This document shows positions 30,687 to 41,618 of a DNA stretch of 64,000 nucleotides, one piece after another. Source of the stretch: Flectonema sp. DT1601 (Eukaryota > Euglenozoa > Diplonemea > Diplonemida > Diplonemidae). Every line of letters starts with the position of its first letter. Position 1 is the stretch's first letter. Both the position numbers and the translations under genes were made by a program. Location of the stretch: contig OZ025828.1 in assembly GCA_964019425.1 (NCBI GenBank), forward strand, positions 186,001 to 250,000, read 5' to 3'. The notes below the pieces were generated by a model. The model did not search any database. It was not told where the DNA came from and saw nothing but the letters and a program-made list of their open reading frames with translations.

Positions 30687-32462
30687 CTAAACCTCACCTG
30701 ACCTCTCCAATGCCAGTTCAGATAGCCGTTGATGCTCTGAATTTATAAATGGAGTCTGCTCCAAGAATTGCATTATTTCTGAAGCTCCGTCCGCATCTCC
30801 GGCAGCCGCAAATATTCTCAAAACAGAAGTAAACAGTTTCGGAGTATTATTTACACTGATCGATGCTGCGAATCGATAATGAGACACCGCAAGGTGATGA
30901 TATATTGAATGAAGAGTTTGATTAGATGTCCTGTCGAAAGCATCAGCCAAAGCAGTTAAAATTAACGTAGCATTCGATGCTGTTTTATCAGATGAGAACT
31001 TATCATCACCAAATGATGAAAACAGTTCATCACAGTGAACCAGTAGTGGTAACATGTCTTTTTGATTCCAATACGTGAGTGTGTCATTTTCCAACAAGAC
31101 ATCAGCCGTGTCAATAGCCCACAACATTCTTGTGTAGAAGTCTTTATCGTTCATCTCTGAATTCCTTTCTGAAAGTAATTGTTTTAGTAAATGTCTGAAA
31201 GTGTTGTTATTTGCAGCAGTTTTTGGTAGTTTTACCTGTTCTTTGATTTCCTTCTGATCACCTGCTTCAATCAAAATGGTTGGATCTTGCATACACAGCT
31301 CACTACATAAGATAGCACATCCATCAAAAGTACCTAACTTTCTTACTGCACCTAACACAACGTTTAGAATAAACGTTGTTGCGGGTATGGATTTGTCAAG
31401 CATGCTGTTGAAGATTTCCATTACCTTTTCATGTTCACCATTCTTCTTTAAAATTCTAATTATTATTTCATAAGTTATAATGTTAGGACTTACCCCTGGA
31501 ATCTTATTTTGATTCATATCATTAAATAAACATAATGAATCCTTCACTGGACATCCCTGAGAGTTTAAGTGAGCAGACAGCAGGCTATTGATAGCCGAAG
31601 TCGAAGGTTCGATCCCCGCTGATAGCAATTTTTCAAATTGTTTGGTATGAAAAGTTGTCGATCCCGGAGAAGATTTGCACAAAGCCCCTAATGAGAGCAT
31701 TCCTGGTGAGTGTTTTTCCACAGCCAAGAGATACGCTTCTTGGATATCAGATTCTGGGGAAGTAGTATTGCGAGAAAGTACCTTCGCAATTTGACCATCA
31801 GTCAGTCTACGAGGAAGCATATGACGCTGCTCTAAAAATTGAGTTAAATGCTGCAGTACTTGAAGAGGAGAATCAGGCGTCTCTGGGTCATCAAGCAAAG
31901 CATCCATATCCCACTTGTCGCAGTCAAGAGCGATGTAAGAATTCACAAAGGTACCCATGAAATCAGATATCTGACCAACTGGTGCCCGTTGTCCTGATCT
32001 TCTTGGAGTATCGTGTGGTCTCATCGACTTACCAAAAGTAGCTACGTTTGGTTTCTTTCCAGGTATGAGATCATGAATTGAGTACGGTGTTCCAGTCACA
32101 TCCATCACATCCCAAAGTGAAGCTACTTTATTTCTGAATACTGGTGTTTTCCCGATATCAAAGTCGTGACCTTCTCTATTTATAAGTTTTTTCTCACTCT
32201 GAGTGAACATTGAATACGAATCCTGATCAACAGGTTGATATTCCCTCCCTCCCAATCGATTTTGAATAAGTTGAAACTGACTTTTCCGGTCAAGTTTTTG
32301 ATATAAATTTTTATTTGTGAGTCCGGCCCAATGCCCCAGATGCTTATTCTTGTACCCATCAAAAGATCTCATCGGGGGGCCAATAGGTCCCGCATCACGA
32401 GGTAGTGGTGCAGATGATGCGTGCCTACACTGCACTGAAACCCTCATATTACCGATTCTCAT
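30687..32462 (-). CDS. Mitochondrial PPR-like protein
   Basis: This is a 591-residue protein. The N-terminus (MRVSVQCRHASSAPLPRDAG, using the second Met at 32447, or 32462 for the first) is basic and Ser/Ala rich with no acidic residues, like a mitochondrial presequence. The next 150 residues are polar, rich in Arg, Pro and aromatics. Residues about 285-400 contain pentatricopeptide-like pairs of helices: GIEPSTSAINSLLSAHLNSQ, VSPNIITYEIIIRILKKNGE, EKVMEIFNSMLDKSIPATTF and ILNVVLGAVRKLGTFDGCAI. Such proteins bind RNA in mitochondria; some are mitoribosome components. The stop at 30687 ends cleanly. CAACTCAAATCAG and a second CAG lie 11-20 bases upstream of the ATG as candidate acceptors. Confidence 0.7.
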   Translation of the reverse strand: MRIGNMRVSVQCRHASSAPLPRDAGPIGPPMRSFDGYKNKHLGHWAGLTNKNLYQKLDRKSQFQLIQNRLGGREYQPVDQDSYSMFTQSEKKLINREGHDFDIGKTPVFRNKVASLWDVMDVTGTPYSIHDLIPGKKPNVATFGKSMRPHDTPRRSGQRAPVGQISDFMGTFVNSYIALDCDKWDMDALLDDPETPDSPLQVLQHLTQFLEQRHMLPRRLTDGQIAKVLSRNTTSPESDIQEAYLLAVEKHSPGMLSLGALCKSSPGSTTFHTKQFEKLLSAGIEPSTSAINSLLSAHLNSQGCPVKDSLCLFNDMNQNKIPGVSPNIITYEIIIRILKKNGEHEKVMEIFNSMLDKSIPATTFILNVVLGAVRKLGTFDGCAILCSELCMQDPTILIEAGDQKEIKEQVKLPKTAANNNTFRHLLKQLLSERNSEMNDKDFYTRMLWAIDTADVLLENDTLTYWNQKDMLPLLVHCDELFSSFGDDKFSSDKTASNATLILTALADAFDRTSNQTLHSIYHHLAVSHYRFAASISVNNTPKLFTSVLRIFAAAGDADGASEIMQFLEQTPFINSEHQRLSELALERSGEV

Positions 32463-33591
32463 ATTGTGCCGGCTGTGATGCTGATTTGAGTTGATAGAAA
32501 TAAATAAATACTAAACCTAATTACATCATTAATAATAGAGTAGTTGAGTTGCATATTTTATTTTTCTGTCAATTTTAATCAAAAGGGAAAATACATTGAA
32601 CAACTCAACAGAGAGCACATAAGCTACAAAAGGTTTCCAACCACACGTCGATGCCGGAAAAGGCAAAAAACAAAAAGAAAACAGCAATAGCAATGTGTTC
32701 TTAAGGACGATTACATTAATAGAAAAGAAAAGAAAAGAAAGGTCCATTACATTGCGTAGAGCTACGAATCAGCAGCAAGCTATGGGATAGCTTAGGCATC
32801 CTAAACACAGTATGTCATTATCAGCTTTTTCCATTTTTTTTTTTTTTTTTCCATTCGAATGTTGATTCATAGTCTGTTAGTTAGTTAACGAGTCACTGAG
32901 TGCTAATTAGGTAGACGATCAGAGAACTGGTTTGTTAGTTTCAGCACAAGGCATTCTAGATCAAGAGACTTCCAGCACCAATATTTCCCTTCTCATCGGA
33001 CCACTAACAGCAATAGTTAGTTACGAGTTGGTATTAATAGCTTTCAGTCAATCAAAAAAAAAAAAAAAGATTTGTAAGACAACAAGTTAGAATATCAGGG
33101 ATAGTTTAGTCGGTTATTGAGTTTCTGTTATTGTTTTCACTAAAAAATAATAAAATTAAAATAAAAATACACATTGTTCTGCAGGTTCCAACGTTGCTGT
33201 ATATTTATGAGTGTCTCTAGGAGGGTAACTCACAGCAATATAGAGGCCACAATCCGTAACCGTTTCCGAAGATTCAGCAACTGGATTGACGATTGAGTGA
33301 TCTTAGGGGAGAAGGAGGGGGGGGTGAAAACATAGCTGTAACATAACAAAACTACTCAGATAAAAGCCTTATATATATTTTGTTGATCGCAGACACGGCA
33401 TAGATGACGTTCAATTGATCATAATAAGTAAAACGGCTCTGAAATAGTTTCTTATTCAACTGTGTCGGTGCAAAAAAAGAAAATAAATAAATAAATTATA
33501 AGTGTTCCCTTAAGGTTTTATTTAGGTTAGTTTGCCCGAGAGAGTTCAAAAAACAATAAACACAAAGAAAATGATTGAAGCAAACGAACAA

Positions 33592-33625
<34 letters not shown>

Positions 33626-33712
33626 GTCACAAAACAATGAATTAAATTGTTCAGTGCTGAAATCTACTAATCACTTTATTCCATACTTAGTGTTTTTATG
33701 ATTGACGGAGGG

Positions 33713-33739
33713 CGTTTTCTTCCATTTTTCGCATAACAG
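33713..33739 (+). promoter_or_regulatory. Candidate splice acceptor on the plus strand
   Basis: TTTTCTTCCATTTTTCGC followed by ATAACAG ends 39 bases before the ATG at 33779. It has the same form as the acceptors of the minus-strand genes. Confidence 0.3.
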
Positions 33740-33778
33740 AGGAAGTAAAAAAAACCAAAACACCAATCAGACTATATA

Positions 33779-33964
33779 ATGGCTACAACTACAGTTCAAA
33801 CCTGGGATAAGGTCGTTGCTAAAATGAAAGCTCAACATACATATGTACGAAGAGATTCATTGAATCGATTGACGAGAAAAAGAAAACAACAAACAAACAC
33901 ACAATCCTACAACAGGAACACGTCTATGTTGTTGTTGTATATTTTTATGGTGTATGTGATTTGA
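33779..33964 (+). CDS. Possible small plus-strand gene
   Basis: This is a 61-codon frame. The first 35 residues (MATTTVQTWDKVVAKMKAQH, then TYVRRDSLNRLTRKRK) have the balanced composition of real coding sequence rather than A/T-run translation. The rest is Asn/Gln/Tyr rich and could be intron or untranslated read-through. A pyrimidine-AG acceptor precedes it. It would be the only plus-strand gene in the window. I do not recognise it, and it may be spurious. Confidence 0.3.
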   Translation: MATTTVQTWDKVVAKMKAQHTYVRRDSLNRLTRKRKQQTNTQSYNRNTSMLLLYIFMVYVI

Positions 33965-34175
33965 ATTCGAATAACAAAAAGAAGAAGCAGGAAAAAAAAA
34001 AAAAAGGGAAGAAAGGAAACAAAACCAGAATATAAACACATACATATACATCGCTCAAGGAAAAAAGAACAAGCAATCTCTTGGCGAGTTACAAAAAAAA
34101 AAAAAAAAAAAAAAAAAGTCGGTCGAAAACACGTTTCACGCAGTCTACTCCCCTACAAGTGGGAGATTATTGTTA

Positions 34176-34210
<35 letters not shown>

Positions 34211-34781
34211 GTACCTAAACATCGAAATACTCGATTGTGCGAATGAAAAAATAATGACCATCGTAAAATTAGCCCATACAACAAGAAGATTATTATTATT
34301 GTTGTTATTTTATTTTTATTTTTTTGTTTTGTTGTTAATAAATACCTCCTCTTTTATGAGAACAGCGCTGACGAGTCTTTTTAATCCTCGTTTTCTCTTT
34401 TTATGGAGATTTTCAAAAAAAAAAAAAAAAAAAGACACACAACCAGACCCGTGTCAAGATTATGTGTGATTGAGATCAAATAGCTCTCATTAAGAAAGAT
34501 AGGTCGAACCCCAACAACTACTTATGTAGCTTCCACCAGGGAGGCAATACTAACTATTTATTATAAGAGACGAACACCTTCAACATTTGTGTCGAGAGAT
34601 GAGTATCTTTTTCTAGTTAATTTTTTTTTTTTCCAAAAGACTTATATGGGCTTAACAACTAAAAAAAGAAAAAAAAAAACATAAAAAAAGCAACAGATTT
34701 ACACACGCAACAATAAAAAAAAAAAAAAAAAAAAATGTATGTCGTGAGAAAAAAACGAGTTTAGTAGCAGAAAAAAAAAAA

Positions 34782-35492
34782 CTACAGTGAGTAAGTTTTA
34801 CCCGAAGGTTTAATAAGTGATTCTTCCCAAATTGGTGCATCTAAGGCAGGGGCTGAAGGGAGATGTTTTTTTGACGATGATGACGACGAGTGAACAGCAG
34901 TTGCTGATCTCACAGACTTCACAGATCTCACGGTTGGAGCAGATGATTGCTCTGAACAGATGCTGGATTCGGAAGTAATTGTTGATCTGCGACTGGAACT
35001 CCTACTCGAATGGTCATCAACTTCTCTCTTTAATGTCGATATCGGTACTGTCATTGGTACTCCTGTTGTAAGTGATTGTTTAAAACGTAAAATATCATTA
35101 CGAAGTGAATCAATATCTTGTTGGTGTAACTGAAGATCTCTTTCTCGTTTTTCCAACATCAATTGATGGTCGTTACTCCAAAATATTTTACTATCAACAC
35201 TGTTACCACCATGGATTTCTACTTCATGGGGATTACCGACTGCCCACGCTTTAACAAATTGTTTCATGAATCTTTTGTTAACAACCAACCTCTTGTCATT
35301 TGATGATTCAATAACAAAATGAGGAAAATCTTGCGCACCTGGGAACACAGACACTGAAGATTCTAAGTTTTTCCAAAACTTTTTATCAGCGGGAAATGTA
35401 AAGCTTTGAGTACTGGACTTTGATTTGGAAGATTCCGACTGAAATGCCGAAATCGACACCCTAGAATTGTGTGATCTCACAGAACCAACCAT
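34782..35492 (-). CDS. Unrecognised 236-residue Ser-rich protein
   Basis: The Ser-rich N-terminus (residues 1-30) is followed by a compact region (about 32-105) with FWKNLESSVSVFPGAQDFPH, then KRFMKQFVKAWAVGNPHEVE. A short coiled coil (REDLQLHQQDIDSLRNDILR-like, about 118-140) and a second Ser/Arg tract (about 160-215) follow, with a conserved-looking ending (APIWEESLIKPSGKTYSL). It has no membrane span or signal peptide. CACTTTTACTTAATAG ends 20 bases before the ATG. The composition suggests a phosphorylated scaffold or cytoskeletal protein; function is unknown. Confidence 0.65.
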   Translation of the reverse strand: MVGSVRSHNSRVSISAFQSESSKSKSSTQSFTFPADKKFWKNLESSVSVFPGAQDFPHFVIESSNDKRLVVNKRFMKQFVKAWAVGNPHEVEIHGGNSVDSKIFWSNDHQLMLEKRERDLQLHQQDIDSLRNDILRFKQSLTTGVPMTVPISTLKREVDDHSSRSSSRRSTITSESSICSEQSSAPTVRSVKSVRSATAVHSSSSSSKKHLPSAPALDAPIWEESLIKPSGKTYSL

Positions 35493-38314
35493 TATTGTTA
35501 ATTGTTATCAAGCTATTAAGTAAAAGTGAGTATTTAATCTATTCCGACAGGGATTTCGTAACTAACCTGATGACGTGTGACTAATTTCAAGTACATATTT
35601 CTGTGGGAAGGGGGATTAGGCATCGGCCTCGTAGGATTCACAGAACCAAACACATAAACCAGAACTGATGTCAGATAAAAAAAAAAAAAAAAAAAATTTT
35701 ACCCAAACAATTTCGTTTTGAAAATTCAACAAAAAAAATCGAAGGTCTCGCGTGTGTGTGAGGTCAAAACAGTGTTTGCACACCGCTTCTTTTTTTTTTT
35801 TTTTTTCAATTCGGAATACATGCACGACGACTATCGATCATATAAGAAAACAGCTACGAATACCTAATGATAACAATAATAAAAAATAAATAAAAAGAAA
35901 GATGAGAGCAGACGACTTTTTCGTTTCTGCTTTACGAAAAATAAAATAAAATAAATAAATTTACAATATCCTGTGGATGGTTTTATAACCTTCATTTATG
36001 CAAAAAGAAGGGGGGAAAAAAAAAAAAGAAACATTGGCGAATAATAGCTGGCTTGAGAAATAGAGCTTCGTATACTGGCTTGTACAGGAACAGGAAAAGT
36101 TTTTTTTTTTTTTTTTTAGTAGTAATTATCAACGGCGAGACACACCCCATCACACACATGAACGTTAGATCAGCAGAGAGAGTTAGAATTGGAGTTCATT
36201 ACGAGAATAGTTTCGCTACATCAAATAAAAGAGGAGCCTCCATCAGTAGGTTCTGGGGACTTCATTCCAGTTTTTTTTGATAAATTGGATTTATCAATCG
36301 TCCATTTTCAAAAGAACTAATTTTTTAATATCGTACGAGCCCAACAAACCAGTATCAGGGAGAAAAGCTACGACGCAACTGCAACGTAAGTAGACGCAAT
36401 CTTATTCGACGTGGCAAAATGAACACAGCGTGTCATAATGAACACAGCGTGGCATAATGAACACAGCGTGGCATAATGAACACAGCGTGGCATAATGAAC
36501 ACAGCGTGGCATAATGAACACAGCGTGGCATAATGAACACAGCGTGGCATAATGAACACAGCGTGGCATAATGAACACAGCGTGGCATAATGAACACAGC
36601 GTGGCATAATGAACACAGCGTGTCATAATGAACACAGCGTGGCATAATGAACACAGCGTGGCATAATGAACACAGCGTGGCATAATGAACACAGCGTGTC
36701 ATAATGAACACAGCGTGTCATAATGAACACAGCGTGTCATAATGAACACAGCGTGTCATAATGAACACAGCGTGGCATAATGAACACAGCGTGGCATAAT
36801 GAACACAGCGTGGCATAATGAACACAGCGTGGCATAATGAACACAGCGTGGCATAATGAACACAGCGTGTCATAATGAACACAGCGTGTCATAATGAACA
36901 CAGCGTGTCATAATGAACACAGCGTGTCATAATGAACACAGCGTGGCATAATGAACACAGCGTGGCATAATGAACACAGCGTGGCATAATGAACACAGCG
37001 TGGCATAATGAACACAGCGTGGCATAATGAACACAGCGTGGCATAATGAACACAGCGTGGCATAATGAACACAGCGTGGCATAATGAACACAGCGTGGCA
37101 TAATGAACACAGCGTGGCATAATGAACACAGCGTGGCATAATGAACACAGCGTGGCATAATGAACACAGCGTGGCATAATGAACACAGCGTGTCATTGTC
37201 AGCTTCCACAAAGATAAAAGAATCAAAACAAAAAAAACACACAATAAAAAAAAAAAAAAAAACCTTCTCCTCACTAACATAAAAGTTAATGCTTCGGTGA
37301 ACCTTTTTATTTATTTTTTTTTTTTTTTCAAGTTTCAACAAAGGCATGGGTCTCTAGAAGAAGACAGATAGTAGCACACAGTTGACTACTCCAATCAGCC
37401 GTCAGTATGGATGAGAAAAGTTTAAATATCAGATCACTAAAACCAAAGTTGACGTACGTTAGAAGAAAGTAATACCTTCAGCTGAAAGAGAACTAATTAT
37501 CAACGTACTACTAATCTAAGACTAACAGTTTGGTATCAACCTGCTTACCTTTAGATAACAAAAAAAAAAAAAAGTGACCTGGGGCTCTGGCTTGACTTTG
37601 CACCCGCATTGCTCGGTACGGGGATTCAAACCTACTGGACAGGGTGTGTCTTGTTTCTCAACTCAATCAGGTATGTTGCTATATAGTAATAAACACACTT
37701 AAAATACCATCTTGTGGATCACAAACGTCAGACACGAATCAAAGGAAATCGGACAAGTCTCCAGCTACCAACCAAAGATAGCAGGCTGTGAGTGCAAATC
37801 ACTATTCCCTCAGCCTTTAAGTAATCCTGAAGGCGGATAAGGAGGGAAATTGTTACTTCCTCACACAACACACAAAAAGAAACCTTAAAATAACTCTTAT
37901 CTTCCAGGAACTCCTATGCAAGAATGCTTCTTTTAAGAATTCCTTTTACAATATAATTGGAAACGACACGTGGAATTTTTCCCTCTCTTTTTTCTTTCCC
38001 TAGTGACCGAAATTAATTCTTTTGGGTAAAAACGCAACGCAGACTTTTCAATGGGTCTGTGAGTTACTTCTACAGCTCAAGATCGATAAAAAAAAAATAA
38101 ATAAAATAAACAAATAACTGCATCCTGAACAACAGATGCTATGATCTGCTATGCAACCGTTAAGATTGAGAGGGGACTTGGATAAATAAATCAAGGTTAA
38201 CGTTGAGTTTGAGAGGGGAGGACAAAATTGAAGGAAGAAAAAAAATTAAACAGCAGCGGAAAACGTTAACGGAGATGACCATCCCGGTCTTAAATAAGGA
38301 ATAAACAACAGAGA
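35493..38314. other. 2.8-kb intergenic region with minisatellite
   Basis: This gap holds the 19-bp tandem array at 36412-37196, A/T runs (35667-35698, 35789-35806, 36101-36117, 37243-37262), and otherwise unique AT-rich DNA. Near 37600 a GC-richer patch contains GGGGATTCAAACCT, a partial tRNA B-box match without a foldable tRNA. Confidence 0.6.
36412..37196. repeat. 19-bp minisatellite, about 41 copies
   Basis: The unit is GTGGCATAATGAACACAGC, repeated head to tail with almost no drift except one position (GTGG or GTGT). After one imperfect first unit, the order of variants is T, nine G, T, three G, four T, five G, four T, thirteen G, T. Because 19 is not a multiple of 3 and the unit has no minus-strand stops, all three minus frames stay open across the array. 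These frames are not genes. Confidence 0.97.
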
Positions 38315-40777
38315 CTAAAGATCTCGTGGGTTAATAGAAAAATTACGATGTGGGAGAGAGAGTACCTTACCCGGTTTGTTCCAAGTATCACTTGTTGCAT
38401 TGTTGTCGGTATCGGTATTCTTTTCCTTCTTTTCTTTTTCACGATTTCGTTTCTTTTCTTTTTTTTTTTCACGATTTCTGATGGGTTGCTCTGGTTCAGA
38501 GACAGCTTTATTACGAGATGAATCTTTTTTACGAGATCCCCGTTTTTTTGTTTTCGGATCGGCCACTACAGGAATGTCATCGAAAAGCGCAGCACGCTTA
38601 GTTAAAGAAGGAGACCGCGTTAGGATGTCGAGATCGAAACTTTCAACGCAGGAACTCCCTGAGTCTGTTGACCTGTCTGGATTCCACAGTAGTTCAAGAG
38701 GAGGTTTCGTAGGTGATGTCATCCCAGCTGGATGGCCTCCGATTGGAACTGTTTTCTTCGTAGTTAAATCTGGGACATCAAGTGACCTTCTACGATGATC
38801 GTTCACATCCAATGCCGCTAACGACAACGGATTCCGATCAACTGGTAATTTATCTTTCTGACCAGCAGCAGTTCCCGTCGGAAGTGACAGATGTGTTGGT
38901 TTTGATGGACTCACATCAGGAATCATTGACAATGAAAATCCCATAGAATCAACTTCAGACCCTTGCTGAAGCTGAATAGTTGGTAATCCATTATTACCAA
39001 CTAGAGCTGTCCGAAGTGATGGTCGACGTCCAAGATTCGGTTTACTCTCTTTCTGAAGTCTAGAATCACCCAGTGATATCGGACTATGTTCTGGTGGAGT
39101 AGTAACAGTCGCTGGATTACTTCCCCTCGTTAATGAAGGTTTTCGTATAGGATTGTGAACAGGAGACTGTCTGAAAGTACCTTTATTTCCTCTAAAAGAA
39201 AATAGTTGCGACCTCCGACGATCACCCATCCCTAACGGAGATCCGAACGCAGTCGGAGCAGCACCTTTTTTACGTGCCTGATCTTCAAAAGAGGTCGGAG
39301 ATTGAGAACCACTATTAGCATTCGCATTACTCTCGAGCATTGTAAGAATTCTGTTAATCTGACCCGCTTGCTCATCAAGTTGTGTTTTTAAAGAATCTAA
39401 TTTCTCATCTATAACTGGATCGATGGCTTGTAAATTACTTTTAGCGAGTTGGTATCTGCGATGTCTGAAACGTTTCACAGCAGTGGCAACCATTTCACGG
39501 GTTCGCATAGCATTCTGTAATGCTGGTTGTCTCATTTTTTGAACTAGTGCGTGGGCTGCACCAGGTCTTGTTTTTTCAGATTTCTTTTTTTGAGTTTTAC
39601 GAGATGTGTAAGCCCTCCATATAGATTGGATTAATGTAGCTGCTGCTACTCGATAATGACCATCTGCTTCATCGTTTTCAAGATATTCAGTAATAAGCTG
39701 TTGGGTTTTGGTAGGAGCGAGTTTGTTCGTCACAATACCCCCAAAGCAAGCCATGACAATATGACCAAAAACGCCAAGCAAGACTGTCGTCACTTTGCCA
39801 GATGCTGTGGTCGGTACCATGTCACCGTAGCCAATGGTGGAAAATGTTACAAACGAAAACCACAAGCAATTACCTAAATCGTCAAACTTGTCACCGTCGA
39901 TCGTATCTCTCTCGACAACATACAATCCGAAAGCTAATACAAAATTTATACAAACAGCTATAGTGGCAATCATTGTCCACATGTGTTTATAGAAAGCCAT
40001 TTTTAAAGTTAATTTCCAATTTACTCTTAAATTCATCCGTCTAAAGTCTTGATACTGCGATCGAATTTGACCCCTCTTTCTAAAAGCTCTGCTAGTGGTG
40101 TGGATGATTCTCAGTACTAAGTACAGTCTCAGAAACATTCCTAACTGCAGTGCTTGATAAGCGAATGTCTCACGACTTAGAAATGGATATGGATAGATTA
40201 ATTGAATTGTTATTTCAAGAAGATATTTAAAAAAAAGTGGCCTTGCAAATGGAAGGTTTCTCTGACTTATCTTTCCCGTTATCTTTCCGTCAGTATCCTT
40301 TCGAATAGTCTGCAACCAACGATTATATTTTACTTTATAAACTTCATAGTAGTACTGCGTCAACAGAATCAATGCTAATATCGTCAACGCCGCTGTGGTC
40401 ACATTCATCGCGATGACTATTTTGTATAAAGTTGGATGCTTTTCTTCGTCGACTACAATCCCATGTCTCGAAGGATCATCATTGTTTGCAAGCTGCCATA
40501 TTAAAATATTCTGGACCACCATAATTATCAAACATATCAGTGAAGCAATACATAGGTATCGGTCTTTTTTTATTCTCCATCTGTCTCCTGCAGCGTTTTG
40601 CATTTCTAGTATAAACGTTTTCTTTAATCTGTTTGCATCAAAATCAGTTTCACTTTCTCCATCACTTTCAGCTTCAAAACCAAACCTAAAACTTGTTAAT
40701 AATGGCTCCGAAGTTTCATCTACACCGCTGGGCACAGATATCGTTGTTGAGTTACGCAGTGCAGAGCCCTCCACCAT
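38315..40777 (-). CDS. SK-type potassium channel with long disordered tail
   Basis: This is an 820-residue paralogue of the channel at 16023-17579. Spans lie at about residues 72-95, 118-142, 180-200, 205-230, 265-290 and 330-352. The filter is FSTIGYGDMVPTT at about 310-322. S4 is almost without basic residues. After S6, AAATLIQSIWRAYTSRKTQK (about 376-395) is an IQ-type calmodulin site. A coiled coil follows (about 455-480, VIDEKLDSLKTQLDEQAGQI), matching the other channel's (VIEEKLDELSHQANEV). The remaining 330 residues are Ser/Pro/Arg rich with many RRxS sites, ending in a Lys/Glu-rich tract. This tail is absent in the other channel and suggests phosphorylation or anchoring. The ATG lies 13 bases after ATTAATTTTTCAG. 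A possible donor, GGGTAAGG near 38370, could shorten the last residues. Confidence 0.9.
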   Translation of the reverse strand: MVEGSALRNSTTISVPSGVDETSEPLLTSFRFGFEAESDGESETDFDANRLKKTFILEMQNAAGDRWRIKKDRYLCIASLICLIIMVVQNILIWQLANNDDPSRHGIVVDEEKHPTLYKIVIAMNVTTAALTILALILLTQYYYEVYKVKYNRWLQTIRKDTDGKITGKISQRNLPFARPLFFKYLLEITIQLIYPYPFLSRETFAYQALQLGMFLRLYLVLRIIHTTSRAFRKRGQIRSQYQDFRRMNLRVNWKLTLKMAFYKHMWTMIATIAVCINFVLAFGLYVVERDTIDGDKFDDLGNCLWFSFVTFSTIGYGDMVPTTASGKVTTVLLGVFGHIVMACFGGIVTNKLAPTKTQQLITEYLENDEADGHYRVAAATLIQSIWRAYTSRKTQKKKSEKTRPGAAHALVQKMRQPALQNAMRTREMVATAVKRFRHRRYQLAKSNLQAIDPVIDEKLDSLKTQLDEQAGQINRILTMLESNANANSGSQSPTSFEDQARKKGAAPTAFGSPLGMGDRRRSQLFSFRGNKGTFRQSPVHNPIRKPSLTRGSNPATVTTPPEHSPISLGDSRLQKESKPNLGRRPSLRTALVGNNGLPTIQLQQGSEVDSMGFSLSMIPDVSPSKPTHLSLPTGTAAGQKDKLPVDRNPLSLAALDVNDHRRRSLDVPDLTTKKTVPIGGHPAGMTSPTKPPLELLWNPDRSTDSGSSCVESFDLDILTRSPSLTKRAALFDDIPVVADPKTKKRGSRKKDSSRNKAVSEPEQPIRNREKKKEKKRNREKEKKEKNTDTDNNATSDTWNKPGKVLSLPHRNFSINPRDL

Positions 40778-41618
40778 TTTTAACTGGCGGCTGAAAAATT
40801 AATATATTTCATCAGTTTATGAAGAGCTGTACCCATACGAAAGCAGTCCAGTTCATTGCTATTTTCCCTAGAGAATAAACATAGAATAAATAACAAGAGA
40901 AAACACACCAAAAAAAAAAAAAAAAAAGTTTTTCCAAGAATGAATAATTTCAAAAAAAGAGAGTTAAATAATGCTACTATGAGTTGAATGAATAAATAAA
41001 CAAATCAATATTTAAATATTCGACAGCGGAAGGAAGGAAAATAATTACAAAGCCTGTCGGCAATGTGAAAATATTATTAAATTGGAATTAATTTCAATTC
41101 AAGTGATTCACTAAAGTGATTGAGAACGGAGACACGTCAAACAGGAGAACACTCCCAGCAACACACTGAACGTCCTCAAACAATGTTTCTTAATTAAGAA
41201 AAATAACAGCGCCAATTCACCTTTTGGGTGATCTTCAGTACATGAGACTGATACCACAGGAGAAAATGCAGCACAGCTAGAAATTTAAAAAAAAAATACG
41301 TAACGTTTACAGCACAACAGTCCAACTGCTTACAAAACAGTGAAATCCTCTTAAGCTGTGAGGAAAAAAAATTTTGACAATTGGAACTGCATGTGAACTG
41401 TAAGTTTATTATTATCAAAGACTCTTGATATGTATGTATCATGCAAAACATCTTTTAAAAAAGATGAGAGGTGAGAGGGATAAGTTTTCCATCACATACC
41501 CGAAATCAAACGGGTTATGAATAAAGTGTATCTTACGCTTCCGGGAAATCCGAAAACACTAAAACACTTCTTTGTTAAAATAGATTTATGAATCAAATAT
41601 AAACATCCAATAACTTTA
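40778..41618 (-). repeat. Conserved 3' flank of surface-gene family, copy A
   Basis: The region from about 40860 to the stop of the 1934-residue gene aligns block by block with 50745-51508 and with 63305-64000, at lower identity than those two share. It contains the ACCCG/CGGGT hairpin at 41505-41530 and the palindrome TCACTTTAGTGA (minus strand). It includes the 3' untranslated region and probably regulatory DNA for the gene to its right. Confidence 0.85.
40791..40806 (-). promoter_or_regulatory. Candidate splice acceptor upstream of the second SK channel
   Basis: The sense strand reads ATATTAATTTTTCAG, 13 bases before the ATG. Confidence 0.4.

Larger units (their letters stand above)
32463..34781. 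other. 2.3-kb intergenic region
   Basis: It holds A/T runs (32835-32850, 33593-33623, 34091-34117, 34175-34207), a TTAG-rich stretch near 32875-33040, and a small patch at 33364-33410 related to 9215-9245 (GTTGATCGCAG). A possible small plus-strand gene at 33779-33964 is listed separately. Confidence 0.55.

Noticed and set aside
31595-31640. tRNA B-box GGTTCGATCCCC inside the PPR-like gene
   Set aside because: It is coding sequence in frame and no cloverleaf forms.
36412-37196. CRISPR array
   Set aside because: The 19-bp units have no spacers and the window is clearly eukaryotic.
36368-37347. Minus-strand frames reading MFIMPRCVHYATLCSLCHAV repeats
   Set aside because: The 19-bp minisatellite is open in all three minus frames; one 57-bp cycle gives the same peptide in each. 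There is no other coding evidence.
37570-37640. tRNA-like patch (GGATTCAAACC)
   Set aside because: The T-stem does not pair and no acceptor or anticodon arm can be built.
41194-41451. Minus-strand 85-codon frame in flank copy A
   Set aside because: It is not preserved in flanks B, C and D beyond a short shared stretch and starts in AT-rich non-coding DNA.
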